Assembly: GCF_027111295.1 (NCBI RefSeq) | Contig: NZ_CP114287.1 | Span: 3,224,001 to 3,288,000 of the forward strand | Length of the DNA: 64,000 bases | From: Flavobacterium gelatinilyticum | Lineage (GTDB): Bacteria > Bacteroidota > Bacteroidia > Flavobacteriales > Flavobacteriaceae | Reading direction: 5' to 3' | Shown here: positions 20,296 to 29,673 of the stretch, one piece after another | Position numbering within the stretch: the stretch's first letter is position 1 | Layout of the letters: each line of letters starts with the position of its first letter | Made by a program: the position numbers and the translations under genes | The notes under the pieces: generated by a model | Seen by the model: the letters and a program-made list of their open reading frames with translations, nothing else | Told to the model about the DNA's origin: nothing | Database searches by the model: none

Positions 20296-21234
20296 ATGAA
20301 TCCTAAAATACTAATAATTGGCGCCTGCGGTCAAATTGGAACTGAGCTGACCCAAAAACTGCGTAAATTATACGGAACCGAAAATGTAATCGCTTCTGAT
20401 ATTCGTAAATTAAATACTGATGTTGTTAATTCAGGCCCTTTTGAAGTTGTAAATGCTCTGGATTTTAACCAAATTGAACACCTGGTTGAAGTGCATAAAA
20501 TTACAGATGTTTATTTGATGGCGGCACTTTTATCTGCAACTGCAGAAAAGAATCCTGCTTTTGCCTGGGATTTGAATATGAATTCGCTTTTTCACGTTTT
20601 GAATCTGGCTAAAGCCAAAAAAATCCAAAAGATTTTCTGGCCTTCGAGTATTGCCGTTTTTGGACCAACTACTCCAAAAGAAAACACACCGCAATACACG
20701 ATTATGGAGCCTTCGACAGTTTACGGAATCAGCAAGCAATCAGGAGAAAGATGGTGTGAGTACTACCATAATATTTACGGTGTTGATGTACGCAGTATTC
20801 GTTATCCGGGTTTAATTAGCTGGTCGACTCCTCCGGGCGGCGGTACAACAGATTATGCCGTTGATATTTTCTATAAGGCTATTGCCGATAAAAAATACGA
20901 ATGCTTTTTATCATCTGAAACCAAAATGCCAATGATGTATATGGATGATGCGATTGATGCTACAATCAACATCATGAAAGCTCCGGCTGAAGAAATCAAA
21001 ATTCATTCGTCATACAACCTCGCTGCAATGAGTTTTACGCCGACAGAAATTGCTGCTGAAATTAAAAAACATATTCCGGAATTTGAGATTACGTATAATC
21101 CTGATTTCCGTCAGAAAATCGCAGACAGCTGGCCGGCGAGTATTGATGACAGTTCTGCCAGAGAAGACTGGGGATGGAATCATAAATTTGATCTGGAATC
21201 TATGACAAAAGATATGATCGAACATTTGAGTTAA
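20296..21234 (+). CDS. L-threonine 3-dehydrogenase, epimerase-like short-chain type
   Basis: 312 residues from the ATG at 20296; the -7 element lies between this and any upstream start. NAD-binding motif G9ACGQIG15, then an SDR active site with S117/S118 in FWPSSIAVFG and Y143xxxK147 in TVYGISK. The overall sequence (PTTPKENTPQYTIMEPSTVY, YPGLISWSTPPGGGTTDYAV) is that of the UDP-galactose-4-epimerase-like threonine dehydrogenases known from Flavobacterium frigidimaris and Cupriavidus. It oxidises L-threonine to 2-amino-3-ketobutyrate with NAD+. No 2-amino-3-ketobutyrate CoA ligase is next to it. Confidence 0.92.
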   Translation: MNPKILIIGACGQIGTELTQKLRKLYGTENVIASDIRKLNTDVVNSGPFEVVNALDFNQIEHLVEVHKITDVYLMAALLSATAEKNPAFAWDLNMNSLFHVLNLAKAKKIQKIFWPSSIAVFGPTTPKENTPQYTIMEPSTVYGISKQSGERWCEYYHNIYGVDVRSIRYPGLISWSTPPGGGTTDYAVDIFYKAIADKKYECFLSSETKMPMMYMDDAIDATINIMKAPAEEIKIHSSYNLAAMSFTPTEIAAEIKKHIPEFEITYNPDFRQKIADSWPASIDDSSAREDWGWNHKFDLESMTKDMIEHLS

Positions 21235-21251
21235 AACTCATTAAAATAAAA

Positions 21252-21280
21252 AAATACCGAAGCCTTAACTTCGGTATTTT
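21252..21280. terminator. Bidirectional terminator between convergent genes
   Basis: aaataccgaag and cttcggtattt form a perfect stem with a 6-base loop, with an A run before and a T run after, so it can stop transcription from both the threonine dehydrogenase gene and the convergent VIT/vWA gene. Confidence 0.85.
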
Positions 21281-21293
21281 TTTTTTGCTTTTT

Positions 21294-24089
21294 CTAAAAC
21301 TCAAATTCTCCAATCAGAATTTTACTGTCGTTTTCACGTTTATTTTCTTTCTGACTTTGGAAAACAGCAATTTTACGTTCTTGCCTTCCATCAGAATAAT
21401 GAAGATAAACTTCGGCCATTATTGTTGTTGGACCAGAAAGCAGATTCTGTCTCTCTCCAAAAAAATTGGTTTTAATTTTATATTTACCCTTTATGGCTTT
21501 TTTTAGTAAAAACTGCTCAGGACCAAATCCCTGAGTAAAATCATTACTTAATCTTCCTCCAATTTCTGTAGATTTATGAGAATAAGAACAATCTTCCCCT
21601 CTCGGATCTGTAACCCAAAGGTCTATATCTGTATTGTCTTTATTCCAGTTAATTACAACTCGAATGTCTACCGGTAAATCTGCTTTTAGGCGATCATCTA
21701 TTTTACTTGCATCTGCATTTTTATTTTGGCTTAGGATATTATTAATTTCCATAATCAAAATTTCCTCTATACCGTTGTCTCTTATTGAAATTTCATCGGT
21801 ATATTCTTGGTAAAGCATAGATTTATAAACATCAAGAGCCTCTTGAGGTTTTTTATTATCAACCAAAGCTAATGCATAATCTCTGTGGCTTTGAGCATCA
21901 AAAGGTCTCCATTCCAGTATTTTTTGAGTAATCCATAATTCTTTTTCATAATTACCTCTTTGTTTTAGCAGATAAGATATTGTTTTGTATAACTCTTCAT
22001 TTTCCAGATCCAGCTCTGCTAATGTACTTAAGACTTTTAAAGAAAGTACTTTATCTCCTTTTCTGAACAGCAATTTAGAAACGTCAAAATAATACGTTAC
22101 TTGCTTTTCATATTTAGAACGGTTTTCAAGATATTTTTGATAGATTAATTCAGAAGAGTTTAAGTTCTGAAAATCTTTCATATACTCTTCTTTGCTTTCC
22201 ACCTCTACCAAAGTTATTTTACCTTTAGGTTTTATTAATTCAGATGCATTGTAAATAGCATTGTCTTCTTCTTGTACTTGATCTTTATTTTGTCCTAATG
22301 ACTGATTAGAAATCTTAGGGTATTGCTTTTTTTCTGCAGGTTTGAACTCACTATTCCACCAGGTTACCAGTTCACGGGTTACATCAAAAGATTTAGATAA
22401 AAGATTTTTTCTTCTTTCTAAAATTTCTTTTTTGTTTCTTGAAACGATTTTATTGTATTCAGACAATAATTCCTGAGGCGGTGTAATTCTATAACGCACA
22501 TAATCATTCACGTCATCCAATACAATAAGACTGGTATTTTTACTCACGACTCCAAACTGTTCACTCAGGTTCATGATTTCATCACGGTTTTGAGTTGAAT
22601 TAAGTTCAAGGTCATTGATTTTTCTTTGTGCCCAAAATTGTGCAATTGGCCAATTATCTACTTGCACAGCAGTACCGAAATCTACAGGAACTTCATAGGT
22701 TTTATTTCCTACTGAAAAAAGCGCGGTTAGTTTACCCAAATTTGGAGATGAAATTCCAAATATATTAACAGGTTCATTTACTACAGTTCCAACATTTGGA
22801 AACAGCTCTTGAATAGCCGCATTTTCTTTAAATCCTAAAAATTTAACAGGCTGTTTACTGTATGCTTTTAGTGCAGACTGCGTGTCTAATTCGTTAAGAT
22901 TGATAAAATTCCCTCCCGATTGTGATGCCAAAAGTTTTAAAAGGTTAAAATCAGAAGTAGGTGTGCTTACGATACTGTTTACAGGTTTTTTGAATTTTAA
23001 TGTCAAATCACCAAAATTTGAAATTCCATCAGAAAATAAAAGATATTCTTCAATTTCTGAAATCTCTTTTAGTGCACCAAAATCGGTTCCACCATCATAT
23101 TTTAAGTCAACAATTCTATTTTTTAATGCGTTCCAGTTTCCACCAGAAACAGTAAATTCTTCTGTTTTTTCCAGAATATTATTTAAAAGAACAAAAGATA
23201 CCGAAACATCTTTGTTACTCAAAAAATAGGCATTAAGAAAGTCAAATTCTTTTTGATGGTTTCTCTTCGATCCGCTAAATGAGTTATCCCAAATAATTGC
23301 AATCTTGCGAGATTTTAATTTTTCCTTCGCAGGAAAGTCTGTCGAAACACTCGCTGCAAAATAAAATTGATTCTCAGAAGTCTTCTGCAGCAAAACATTT
23401 GAAGACTGATTAGGTTTAGGTATCGCTATTTTAAGATTTTCATTTGGTGTGAAATTTTCTTTGCTAATCTCAGCCACCCATTGATTTCCTTTTTTCTCAA
23501 AAGCAAAACTTCCATCTGGATTTTCAGTAATTTTTGGAGTTACAAGACTTTCATTAATTAGTACTTTAAGGTTAAATTTCGGAATACGGGCAGTTTCATT
23601 AGCAAAAGTCAAAAGATACTGATAGTCAGAAGCAAAGACTTTTAGTTCTTGATGATACGTAATTTTAATAGTTCTACTGCCTTGAGCCGGGATTGGATAA
23701 ATTCTTGTTCGGAAATTATTTCCCTCTACTTTTTCAATAATCCCCGGATCTATATTTCTTTTTTCAACACTTTCAAATACTTCTTTAGCTCGTTCTTTAG
23801 GAACAGGGACTGCATCTCTTAATTTCCCGTTGATATCTAATGCATAACCGCTTACACTTACTCCTTCTGGTAACGGAATGGTAAGTTTTCCTTCTAAAAT
23901 TCTACTGCTCGGATTATAAAATGTATAAGTAGCTGTTGTTGTGGCAAGATTTCCCAAAATCCTGGTCTCAATTTTTGCTTCCTGTAGAACGACTGGATGT
24001 TTTTTTAGATTTTCTACATCCAGATTTGGAATCTGAGAAAAAACTGCGCTATAAAACACTAATGCACAGATAGTAAAAATTTTATTCAT
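21294..24089 (-). CDS. Secreted VIT / von Willebrand A / TPR / DUF2135 protein
   Basis: 931 residues with a signal peptide (AVFSQ, residue 19). A VIT domain fills about 30-150 (TYTFYNPSSRILEGKLTIPL, VPKERAKEVFESVEKRNIDP, FRTRIYPIPAQGSRTIKITY). A vWA domain follows with a MIDAS DxSxS at D268-N-S-F-S272, Thr335 in DGGTDF and D354 in LFSDG. Residues about 650-790 look like TPR helices (QKYLENRSKYEKQ, ALALVDNKKPQEALDVYKSM). The C-terminal 100 residues (VVINWNKDNTDIDLWVTDPR, GPEQFLLKKAIKGKYKI) match DUF2135. VIT/vWA proteins usually bind other proteins through the MIDAS metal. The gene sits head-to-tail, 66 bases after the trypsin-like protease gene, so the two are probably one operon. Function unknown. 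Confidence 0.9.
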   Translation of the reverse strand: MNKIFTICALVFYSAVFSQIPNLDVENLKKHPVVLQEAKIETRILGNLATTTATYTFYNPSSRILEGKLTIPLPEGVSVSGYALDINGKLRDAVPVPKERAKEVFESVEKRNIDPGIIEKVEGNNFRTRIYPIPAQGSRTIKITYHQELKVFASDYQYLLTFANETARIPKFNLKVLINESLVTPKITENPDGSFAFEKKGNQWVAEISKENFTPNENLKIAIPKPNQSSNVLLQKTSENQFYFAASVSTDFPAKEKLKSRKIAIIWDNSFSGSKRNHQKEFDFLNAYFLSNKDVSVSFVLLNNILEKTEEFTVSGGNWNALKNRIVDLKYDGGTDFGALKEISEIEEYLLFSDGISNFGDLTLKFKKPVNSIVSTPTSDFNLLKLLASQSGGNFINLNELDTQSALKAYSKQPVKFLGFKENAAIQELFPNVGTVVNEPVNIFGISSPNLGKLTALFSVGNKTYEVPVDFGTAVQVDNWPIAQFWAQRKINDLELNSTQNRDEIMNLSEQFGVVSKNTSLIVLDDVNDYVRYRITPPQELLSEYNKIVSRNKKEILERRKNLLSKSFDVTRELVTWWNSEFKPAEKKQYPKISNQSLGQNKDQVQEEDNAIYNASELIKPKGKITLVEVESKEEYMKDFQNLNSSELIYQKYLENRSKYEKQVTYYFDVSKLLFRKGDKVLSLKVLSTLAELDLENEELYKTISYLLKQRGNYEKELWITQKILEWRPFDAQSHRDYALALVDNKKPQEALDVYKSMLYQEYTDEISIRDNGIEEILIMEINNILSQNKNADASKIDDRLKADLPVDIRVVINWNKDNTDIDLWVTDPRGEDCSYSHKSTEIGGRLSNDFTQGFGPEQFLLKKAIKGKYKIKTNFFGERQNLLSGPTTIMAEVYLHYSDGRQERKIAVFQSQKENKRENDSKILIGEFEF

Positions 24090-24155
24090 ATTAAAAAAAT
24101 GGTTTCTTATTTAATTACAAAAGAGAAAAGGCAATAAATTTTTAAGTGATTTTAA

Positions 24156-25301
24156 TTAGAAACTGCGAATGTGCTTAGCAACAATTCCAAAATTAATACC
24201 CTGTACTTCATCTACTCCACTGAAATTGACTGCGATTAACTGGCCACACTCATTAAATACCGGTGCACCGCTGGCACCATGTGTAGAAGTAATACTGTAT
24301 TGAATTTTATTTCCGTCTGATTCTTTACTTATTTTACCATCATAAAGCTGCACTTTTAGTCCTGAATTTGTCTTTGCCAAATCCATTCCTAAAGGATAAC
24401 CAACCATTATGGCTTTTTGTCCAGGATTCAAAGACGTGTCATCATCAACTGTATTGTCAAGATTAACAATATTTGTAACACTTTGTGGAGTAGTATGATC
24501 AATAAGCCTCACAGTACCTAAATCAATATTGGTATCTTCTGAAATTTTTTCGATCTCGCAATTAAGCCATTCATCGTCCGAATCATGCAGTGCTACCGCA
24601 ATATCTACAGTTTTTATATATACCTCAATATCGTCTTTCGATACATATTCTTTAACTGGAATTGCTGCTGCAATATCTGTTGATACATTGGCTGTATCTT
24701 CTTCTACATCATTTGAACTAACGAATTCTTCACCTGCTGACTCTTCACTTCTTTCTTCTCCTTCTCCTTCACCTTCATAATCTCCTTCACCTTCATCATA
24801 AGCAGATGCAACTTGCCAGTTTCTTTCGATAAAACTTTGATATTCATCTTCTGAAGTATCTGTAGTAAGAATTGAAGCAATTTTTAATCTTAAATTTCTA
24901 ATAGTAGCATTTACTTTTTCCTGATCTTCATTTGATGAGTTCCATGGTTGTAAAACATGGCTGTTGGTCAATATTTTTCCATCTCTATCTATAAAAAAGC
25001 CTGTTCCAAAAACCGTTTCTTCTTTTGCATCTTGATTATTAAGCTTAATTTCTTTTCCTTTAATTTTTGCAAAATAACCATAGCTGTGTTTTATCAGTAC
25101 AACTGCGTCTTTGTATTCGTCGTAAATTTTTGTATCCGAACCTAAACAAACAGAAGGAGGCGGCGTTGTAAAGTATTTAAAGCCAAAAAAAGCTGCCGTT
25201 GAAAGAATGACTGCAATAAAGACGATAATTTTGTAAGGTTTTCTTTTTTTACTGCTAATATCTTCCAAATCATTATTTGGTCCAATTTTTCTAATTTTCA
25301 T
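24156..25301 (-). CDS. Membrane-anchored trypsin-like serine protease
   Basis: 381 residues. A basic N-terminus is followed by one membrane segment (about 24-42, IIVFIAVILSTAAFFGF), so the protease domain is likely periplasmic. Catalytic triad in order: H115 in ILTNSHVL, D260 in NIDLGTVRL, S344 in GASGAPVF, with the oxyanion motif intact. Between His and Asp there is a long insert, with a very acidic segment at about 168-201 (DEGEGDYEGEGEGEERSEES). The acidic insert is unusual for DegP/HtrA types and there is no PDZ domain. The neighbour is the VIT/vWA gene. Substrate unknown; regulated cleavage of a surface or periplasmic partner is a guess. Confidence 0.9.
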   Translation of the reverse strand: MKIRKIGPNNDLEDISSKKRKPYKIIVFIAVILSTAAFFGFKYFTTPPPSVCLGSDTKIYDEYKDAVVLIKHSYGYFAKIKGKEIKLNNQDAKEETVFGTGFFIDRDGKILTNSHVLQPWNSSNEDQEKVNATIRNLRLKIASILTTDTSEDEYQSFIERNWQVASAYDEGEGDYEGEGEGEERSEESAGEEFVSSNDVEEDTANVSTDIAAAIPVKEYVSKDDIEVYIKTVDIAVALHDSDDEWLNCEIEKISEDTNIDLGTVRLIDHTTPQSVTNIVNLDNTVDDDTSLNPGQKAIMVGYPLGMDLAKTNSGLKVQLYDGKISKESDGNKIQYSITSTHGASGAPVFNECGQLIAVNFSGVDEVQGINFGIVAKHIRSF

Positions 25302-25606
25302 TTTTAAATAGGTGGGTTTTATTAATTTGTTTTTAGATTGTCAAGTCGCAAAATTATTATTATCTGCTTTTTTTTGACGGGGCAAGGTAGTAATTTAATT
25401 GTTAAATTTTAACAGTAAAACAACCTGTTTATTTGAATTTTATTTCCCGTACTACAATCCATATAACTAATTATTAATAGAGCAAATATATTAATCTTTT
25501 AAAACAAAACATACTATTTAACTTACAAAAAAATATTCGCTGAACAAAAAAATCCAAAGACAGAAACTATCTTTGGATTTTATATCAGGATAAAAAATAT
25601 CTTTTT
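25302..25606. other. AT-rich divergent-type gap with promoter signal
   Basis: 305 bases without a gene. A minus-strand TAATTTTG at 25349-25356 matches TAnnTTTG and may serve the trypsin-like gene that starts at 25301. The right part holds the terminator of the M1 peptidase gene. Otherwise low-complexity AT sequence. Confidence 0.4.
25550..25580 (-). terminator. Terminator of the M1 peptidase gene
   Basis: aaatccaaaga and tctttggattt form a perfect 11-bp stem with a 9-base loop, followed on the minus strand by a T run. It lies 27 bases past the stop codon at 25607. Confidence 0.85.
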
Positions 25607-27484
25607 TTACTTCACTTCAAAAACATTGTTTGTTTGCTTTACATCAGCCATTAATCCGCTTGGATCTATAGTGATTTTTTTGATTGACGTTTTGTTCTTG
25701 TCAATTGTAAAACTATAGTTTTGCTGTGCCCAGGCCCAATCTTCAAGAACTGTTCTCTTTTCGTTTGCGTTTGGGTTTGGTTTAATGAAATTCATCATTC
25801 GTAACGGAATGTAGAATGTTTCTGAAGTTCCATCAGTATAATCTACTTTTAAATCGATTGGCATTGGCATTCTTCCAATTCTTTCTAAAGTAACTGTTGT
25901 TTTTCCTGCATTATCTGCAACATCTTTGATTCCGTAATCGATCGTATTTGTTGTTTGTGTCCAATCAGTTAAGTACCAATCTAATTCTGCACCAGAAACT
26001 CTTTCTGCTGTTCTTTTAATGTCGTTTGGAGTTGGATGTTTGAATTTGAAATCATTATAATATCTTTTCAAAGCAGCATCAACATTTTCTTTTCCAATTA
26101 CATATTCTAACTGCGAAAGGAAAATACTTCCTTTAATATAAGACGAAATACTGTACGGACGGTTTTCATCGTAACGATCGCCGTGTGTAGTCTGCGGTTG
26201 TTCTTTACCTGAATTTACTAAGCTGTAATACGCTTTGTAATTTCCTGCAAAAGGATTTGCTTCTTTTTTTTCTTTTAACTCATTTAAAGCACTGTCTTCG
26301 ATGTAGGTTGTAAAACCTTCGTCCATCCAAGGATGTTTCGATTCGTTTGAAGCCAGAATATGCTGAAACCATGAGTGTCCTAATTCGTGGGTTGCCGTTC
26401 CTAAAATTCCTTCAAGAGTTCCGTTACCCAGCATTAAAGTACACATTGCATACTCCATACCGCCGTCGCCTCCCTGAATAAATGAATATTGTTTGTACGG
26501 ATACTGCCCAACTCTGTGGTTATAGTAATCCATTACTTTTACCATTAACGGTTCTAACTGTTTCCAGTTGGCAGTCGTTTTTGGATTGTTTTTGTAAAAG
26601 AAATGCAAATCGACATCGTTTGGTCCTTTTACAATATCATGCGTGTACTCTTTGTCTGCAGCCCATGTAAAATCGTGAACATTTGGTGCGATAAAGTGCC
26701 ATGTAAGTGTTTTTGCTTTTTTAGGATACGTAACTGTTACACCTTCATCCTGATAGCCGTGGCCAATTGAATTTTTATCCTGAAGATATCCTGAACCTCC
26801 AATGGTATAGTCTTTATCGATTGTAATTTTTACATCAAAATTTCCCCATACACCGTGAAATTCTCTTGCTATATACGGATCTGCGTGCCATCCTTCGAAA
26901 TCAAATTCGGCTAATTTTGGGTACCATTGCGACATCGAAAGTTCTACGCCTTCGCTGTTGTTTCTTCCTGAACGGCGAACCTGTACCGGAACCTGACCGT
27001 CAAAATCTAATGTAAAAGTCGTTTTTGAATTTGGCAGTATTGGTTTTGCCAAAGTAACTTCTAAGATCGTTCCCGAAACTCTTGTTTGGGCTGCGGCACC
27101 ATCTTGCTTGAAATTCGTAATCTTTAAGAATCCAATCTCGTTTGGTTTCAAAGATTCAATGCGGCTTTGTTTTACTTCTTTTCCATCTGGAGTTTTTACT
27201 TTACTAACCATTCTTGCGTCCGGATCTTTAATAAAGTGAAGACGTGCATCCATCTCGCTTCCCGGCTGAAAAGCATTTGGAAACAAATGATAGAAAACTT
27301 TTCTCAAAGTGTCAGGAGAATTATTAGTATAAACCAGTTCTTGTTTTCCTTTATACTGATAGTTTTTTACATCCATCGAAACCTCCATTTTATAATCGGC
27401 GTGCTGCTGCCAATACGGGGCGTTTTGTGCAAAAGCTGAGTTTAAACCAAAGCTTAGGAAAGAAAGTAAAATAATTTTTCGCAT
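25607..27484 (-). CDS. Secreted M1 family zinc metallopeptidase
   Basis: 625 residues with a signal peptide (LNSAFAQ). Zinc site H366-E-L-G-H370 with E389 in WMDEG as the third ligand, and the substrate-recognition motif GGMEYA (341-346) in place of GAMEN. This matches the M1 aminopeptidase family; many Bacteroidetes members are periplasmic or secreted and lack the C-terminal ARM domain, as here. It follows the S8 protease gene by 63 bases, but a hairpin in the gap suggests partial uncoupling. Likely role in extracellular peptide digestion. Confidence 0.93.
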   Translation of the reverse strand: MRKIILLSFLSFGLNSAFAQNAPYWQQHADYKMEVSMDVKNYQYKGKQELVYTNNSPDTLRKVFYHLFPNAFQPGSEMDARLHFIKDPDARMVSKVKTPDGKEVKQSRIESLKPNEIGFLKITNFKQDGAAAQTRVSGTILEVTLAKPILPNSKTTFTLDFDGQVPVQVRRSGRNNSEGVELSMSQWYPKLAEFDFEGWHADPYIAREFHGVWGNFDVKITIDKDYTIGGSGYLQDKNSIGHGYQDEGVTVTYPKKAKTLTWHFIAPNVHDFTWAADKEYTHDIVKGPNDVDLHFFYKNNPKTTANWKQLEPLMVKVMDYYNHRVGQYPYKQYSFIQGGDGGMEYAMCTLMLGNGTLEGILGTATHELGHSWFQHILASNESKHPWMDEGFTTYIEDSALNELKEKKEANPFAGNYKAYYSLVNSGKEQPQTTHGDRYDENRPYSISSYIKGSIFLSQLEYVIGKENVDAALKRYYNDFKFKHPTPNDIKRTAERVSGAELDWYLTDWTQTTNTIDYGIKDVADNAGKTTVTLERIGRMPMPIDLKVDYTDGTSETFYIPLRMMNFIKPNPNANEKRTVLEDWAWAQQNYSFTIDKNKTSIKKITIDPSGLMADVKQTNNVFEVK

Positions 27485-27500
27485 GTTTATATGTAATAGA

Positions 27501-27526
27501 AATGGAAGGGCGCGAACCCTTCCATT
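27501..27526 (-). terminator. Hairpin between S8 and M1 protease genes
   Basis: aatggaaggg and cccttccatt are a perfect 10-bp stem with a 6-base loop. The T tract after it on the minus strand is weak (TTCTATTAC), so it may be partial termination or an mRNA end. Confidence 0.6.
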
Positions 27527-27547
27527 AGATTAATAGTGTATTTATGT

Positions 27548-29182
27548 TTATTTTTTAGACATCTTTTCTGCCATTAATAAAGCATTGTAAGCGTTTACCA
27601 TCTTCGCTGTTTTTGATGATTCAGCAGAAGAAACTGCCACAGGTTTTTCATCCGGATTTGGGTTTTCACCCAAAACAACCTTTGCAGGAAGTGCCACTCC
27701 AGAGTCCATTAAAATCTTTTTAACCTGGGCGGCTTTTAATTTTGGATAGTACGAACGGATCAATACTGCAACACCTGCCGCATTTGGAGATGCCATTGAA
27801 GTTCCCTGTAAATATTTGTATTTATTGTTTGGAACTGTTGCATAGATTTCTTCTCCAGGAGCAAAAACGTCTACGTTAATTTTTCCAAAGTTTGAAAATC
27901 CTGCTACCACTGTTTCTCCGTACTCTTTATTGATAGCACCAATTGTGATTACATTATCAGCAAATTCTTTTACGTTATCTTTTGAATCGTTTGGATAGTT
28001 GATGTTTTTAGTTTCATCGATGTTGTAACCGTCGTTACCTGCTGCGTGAACGATTAAAACGTCTTTTTTAGCGGCATATTTAATGGCATCATAAACCCAC
28101 TCTTTTTGAGGAGAGAAGCTTTTTCCAAAACTTCCGTTGATTACTTTTGCTCCATTATCAACTGCGTAGCGAATAGCAAGTGCAATATCTTTGTCATATT
28201 CATCTCCATCCGGAACGGCTCTTACAGTAAGAATCTCAACATTGTTTGCTACACCGTCTCCACCTAGATTATTACCACGAACCTGTGCAATAATTCCGGC
28301 AACGTGAGTTCCGTGAAGTGCTTTTTCTTTATCCGGACCAAATACTACGTTATTTCCGTAATTGGTATTTTTAATATCATTAGGATTATCTCCTACGATT
28401 TTTCTTCCGTCAAATTCTTTGTTTAAGTTGTAATTCAATTGGTCATAAACCTGTTCTCTGTATTCTTCAAAATCAGCTTCAGGGTCAAATGTTGGACCTG
28501 CATTTCCAAATATCTGCGTCATGATATTTTTACTCTGCAAGACTTTTGAATCTGTTGATGTAATTGTACTTAAATCTTCTAATTTATAAGTTGTTTTATT
28601 CAACTGTTTTTTAATAGTAGCGTGTACATCAAGTAAAAAATCGACTTGTTGTTTATCTTTTAATGCTTTTTCGTATTTCTCATTATATTGCTCTAGTGCA
28701 GCCTTATATTGTGCAGAACCGTCATCACCTTTTTTAACAATACGGGTCATTTCAAGATTTTCGCGAACAGCATCTCCAAGGAAATTCCATCCGTTCACAT
28801 CATCAATATATCCGTTTTTATCATCGTCAATTCCGTTTCCAGGAATTTCTTTAGGATTAGTCCAGATCATTCCTTTTAGATCTTCGTGTTCGATATCAAC
28901 ACCAGAATCTACAATTCCTACAATAACTTTCTGGCCAGTTTTTCCCTGAAGTAATTCGGCATATGCTTTATCAACGCTCATTCCCGGAATTGAGTCTTTT
29001 ATTAAGTCAAGATGACTCCATCTTTTTAATTCGTTTTCGCTTAGAGGCGCTTTTTTTACCACTGCTGCCGGCGCTGTAATAAAGTTTTTAGCTGTTGAAA
29101 CTTGTGCCTGTACAGTTGCACTGCAGCCTGCTAAAACAAGTAATGCAAAAGCAGATAATTTAAGAGGTTTTATAGGACTCAT
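27548..29182 (-). CDS. Subtilisin-like serine protease, peptidase family S8
   Basis: 544 residues. N-terminal signal with a lipobox-like VLAGC (Cys20). Catalytic D92 (GIVDSGVDIEHEDL), H290 (LHGTHVAGI), oxyanion N383 (HAAGNDG) and S462 (GTSMASPNAAG) are all present. About 200 residues separate Asp from His, where subtilisins usually have 30-40; this insert (about 110-285) is charged and helical and partly contains EF-hand-like or acidic loops (GIDDDKNGYIDDVN). The family uses such inserts for calcium binding or autoregulation. Same direction as the downstream M1 gene, consistent with a proteolytic pair. Confidence 0.93.
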   Translation of the reverse strand: MSPIKPLKLSAFALLVLAGCSATVQAQVSTAKNFITAPAAVVKKAPLSENELKRWSHLDLIKDSIPGMSVDKAYAELLQGKTGQKVIVGIVDSGVDIEHEDLKGMIWTNPKEIPGNGIDDDKNGYIDDVNGWNFLGDAVRENLEMTRIVKKGDDGSAQYKAALEQYNEKYEKALKDKQQVDFLLDVHATIKKQLNKTTYKLEDLSTITSTDSKVLQSKNIMTQIFGNAGPTFDPEADFEEYREQVYDQLNYNLNKEFDGRKIVGDNPNDIKNTNYGNNVVFGPDKEKALHGTHVAGIIAQVRGNNLGGDGVANNVEILTVRAVPDGDEYDKDIALAIRYAVDNGAKVINGSFGKSFSPQKEWVYDAIKYAAKKDVLIVHAAGNDGYNIDETKNINYPNDSKDNVKEFADNVITIGAINKEYGETVVAGFSNFGKINVDVFAPGEEIYATVPNNKYKYLQGTSMASPNAAGVAVLIRSYYPKLKAAQVKKILMDSGVALPAKVVLGENPNPDEKPVAVSSAESSKTAKMVNAYNALLMAEKMSKK

Positions 29183-29673
29183 GTATCTATATTATAAGTA
29201 TAAGTTAAAAGATGGGTCTAAATTATGCTTTTTTGTTACAAAAAGCTAACTGTTAACAATGTGTTATGAAATTAAGATTAAAATTTCATTAAAAACAAGA
29301 GATTTACATATAATTTTATTAGTCAAAATCTTCTTTTTTAATGAAGAAAAAGTATGATTTTCTGTAAAACTTACAAAAGAAAAATATATAAGTTTTTTAA
29401 TACGCGTTTTTGCAAAAAAATAGAATTGAAAATTGTATCATTGTTATGCCTAAACCAAATTTGTAAACCAGCCTATGAAACTAAAACTACTTTTACTGTT
29501 GTCCTTAACAGTGTCCAATTGCTGCCTATTGGTACCATTATCACTCTAGCTTTTTCTATATTTTACTCACTGCACAGGTATTTATTTTAAAGACTTGCTT
29601 TGCTTTGTTATGCCAAAATATTTCCGATAAAGTTTATTCACTTGTACACTCTATTATAAATTTAAATACGCCT
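29183..29673. other. Intergenic region before the LRR genes
   Basis: 490 bases without an intact gene except the short remnant at 29475. It is AT-rich. I see no clear -7/-33 pair. The region may carry the promoter of the first LRR gene. Confidence 0.4.
29475..29549 (+). pseudogene. 24-codon remnant of an LRR gene signal peptide
   Basis: ATG followed by MKLKLLLLLSLTVSNCC and a stop after 24 codons. The sequence around the start (cctatgaaa, ctaaaactacttttactg) closely resembles the start of the LRR gene 200 bases downstream (cctatgaaaacaaaactact), and the encoded peptide is the same kind of poly-Leu signal. It looks like the left-over 5' end of another gene copy, or a short peptide gene. Too short to be sure. 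Confidence 0.5.

Noticed and set aside
24529..24780. Ser-rich open frame opposite the trypsin-like gene
   Set aside because: It is the antisense shadow of the acidic insert (Glu/Gly codons read as Ser/Pro).
21294..25301. VIT/vWA plus trypsin pair as an antiviral vWA-MoxR-type conflict system
   Set aside because: No MoxR ATPase or cytoplasmic effector is present, and both proteins carry export signals or a membrane anchor.
29354..29590. 78-codon open frame before the LRR genes
   Set aside because: Starts at a chance ATG, no family features, and crosses the signal-peptide remnant in another frame.
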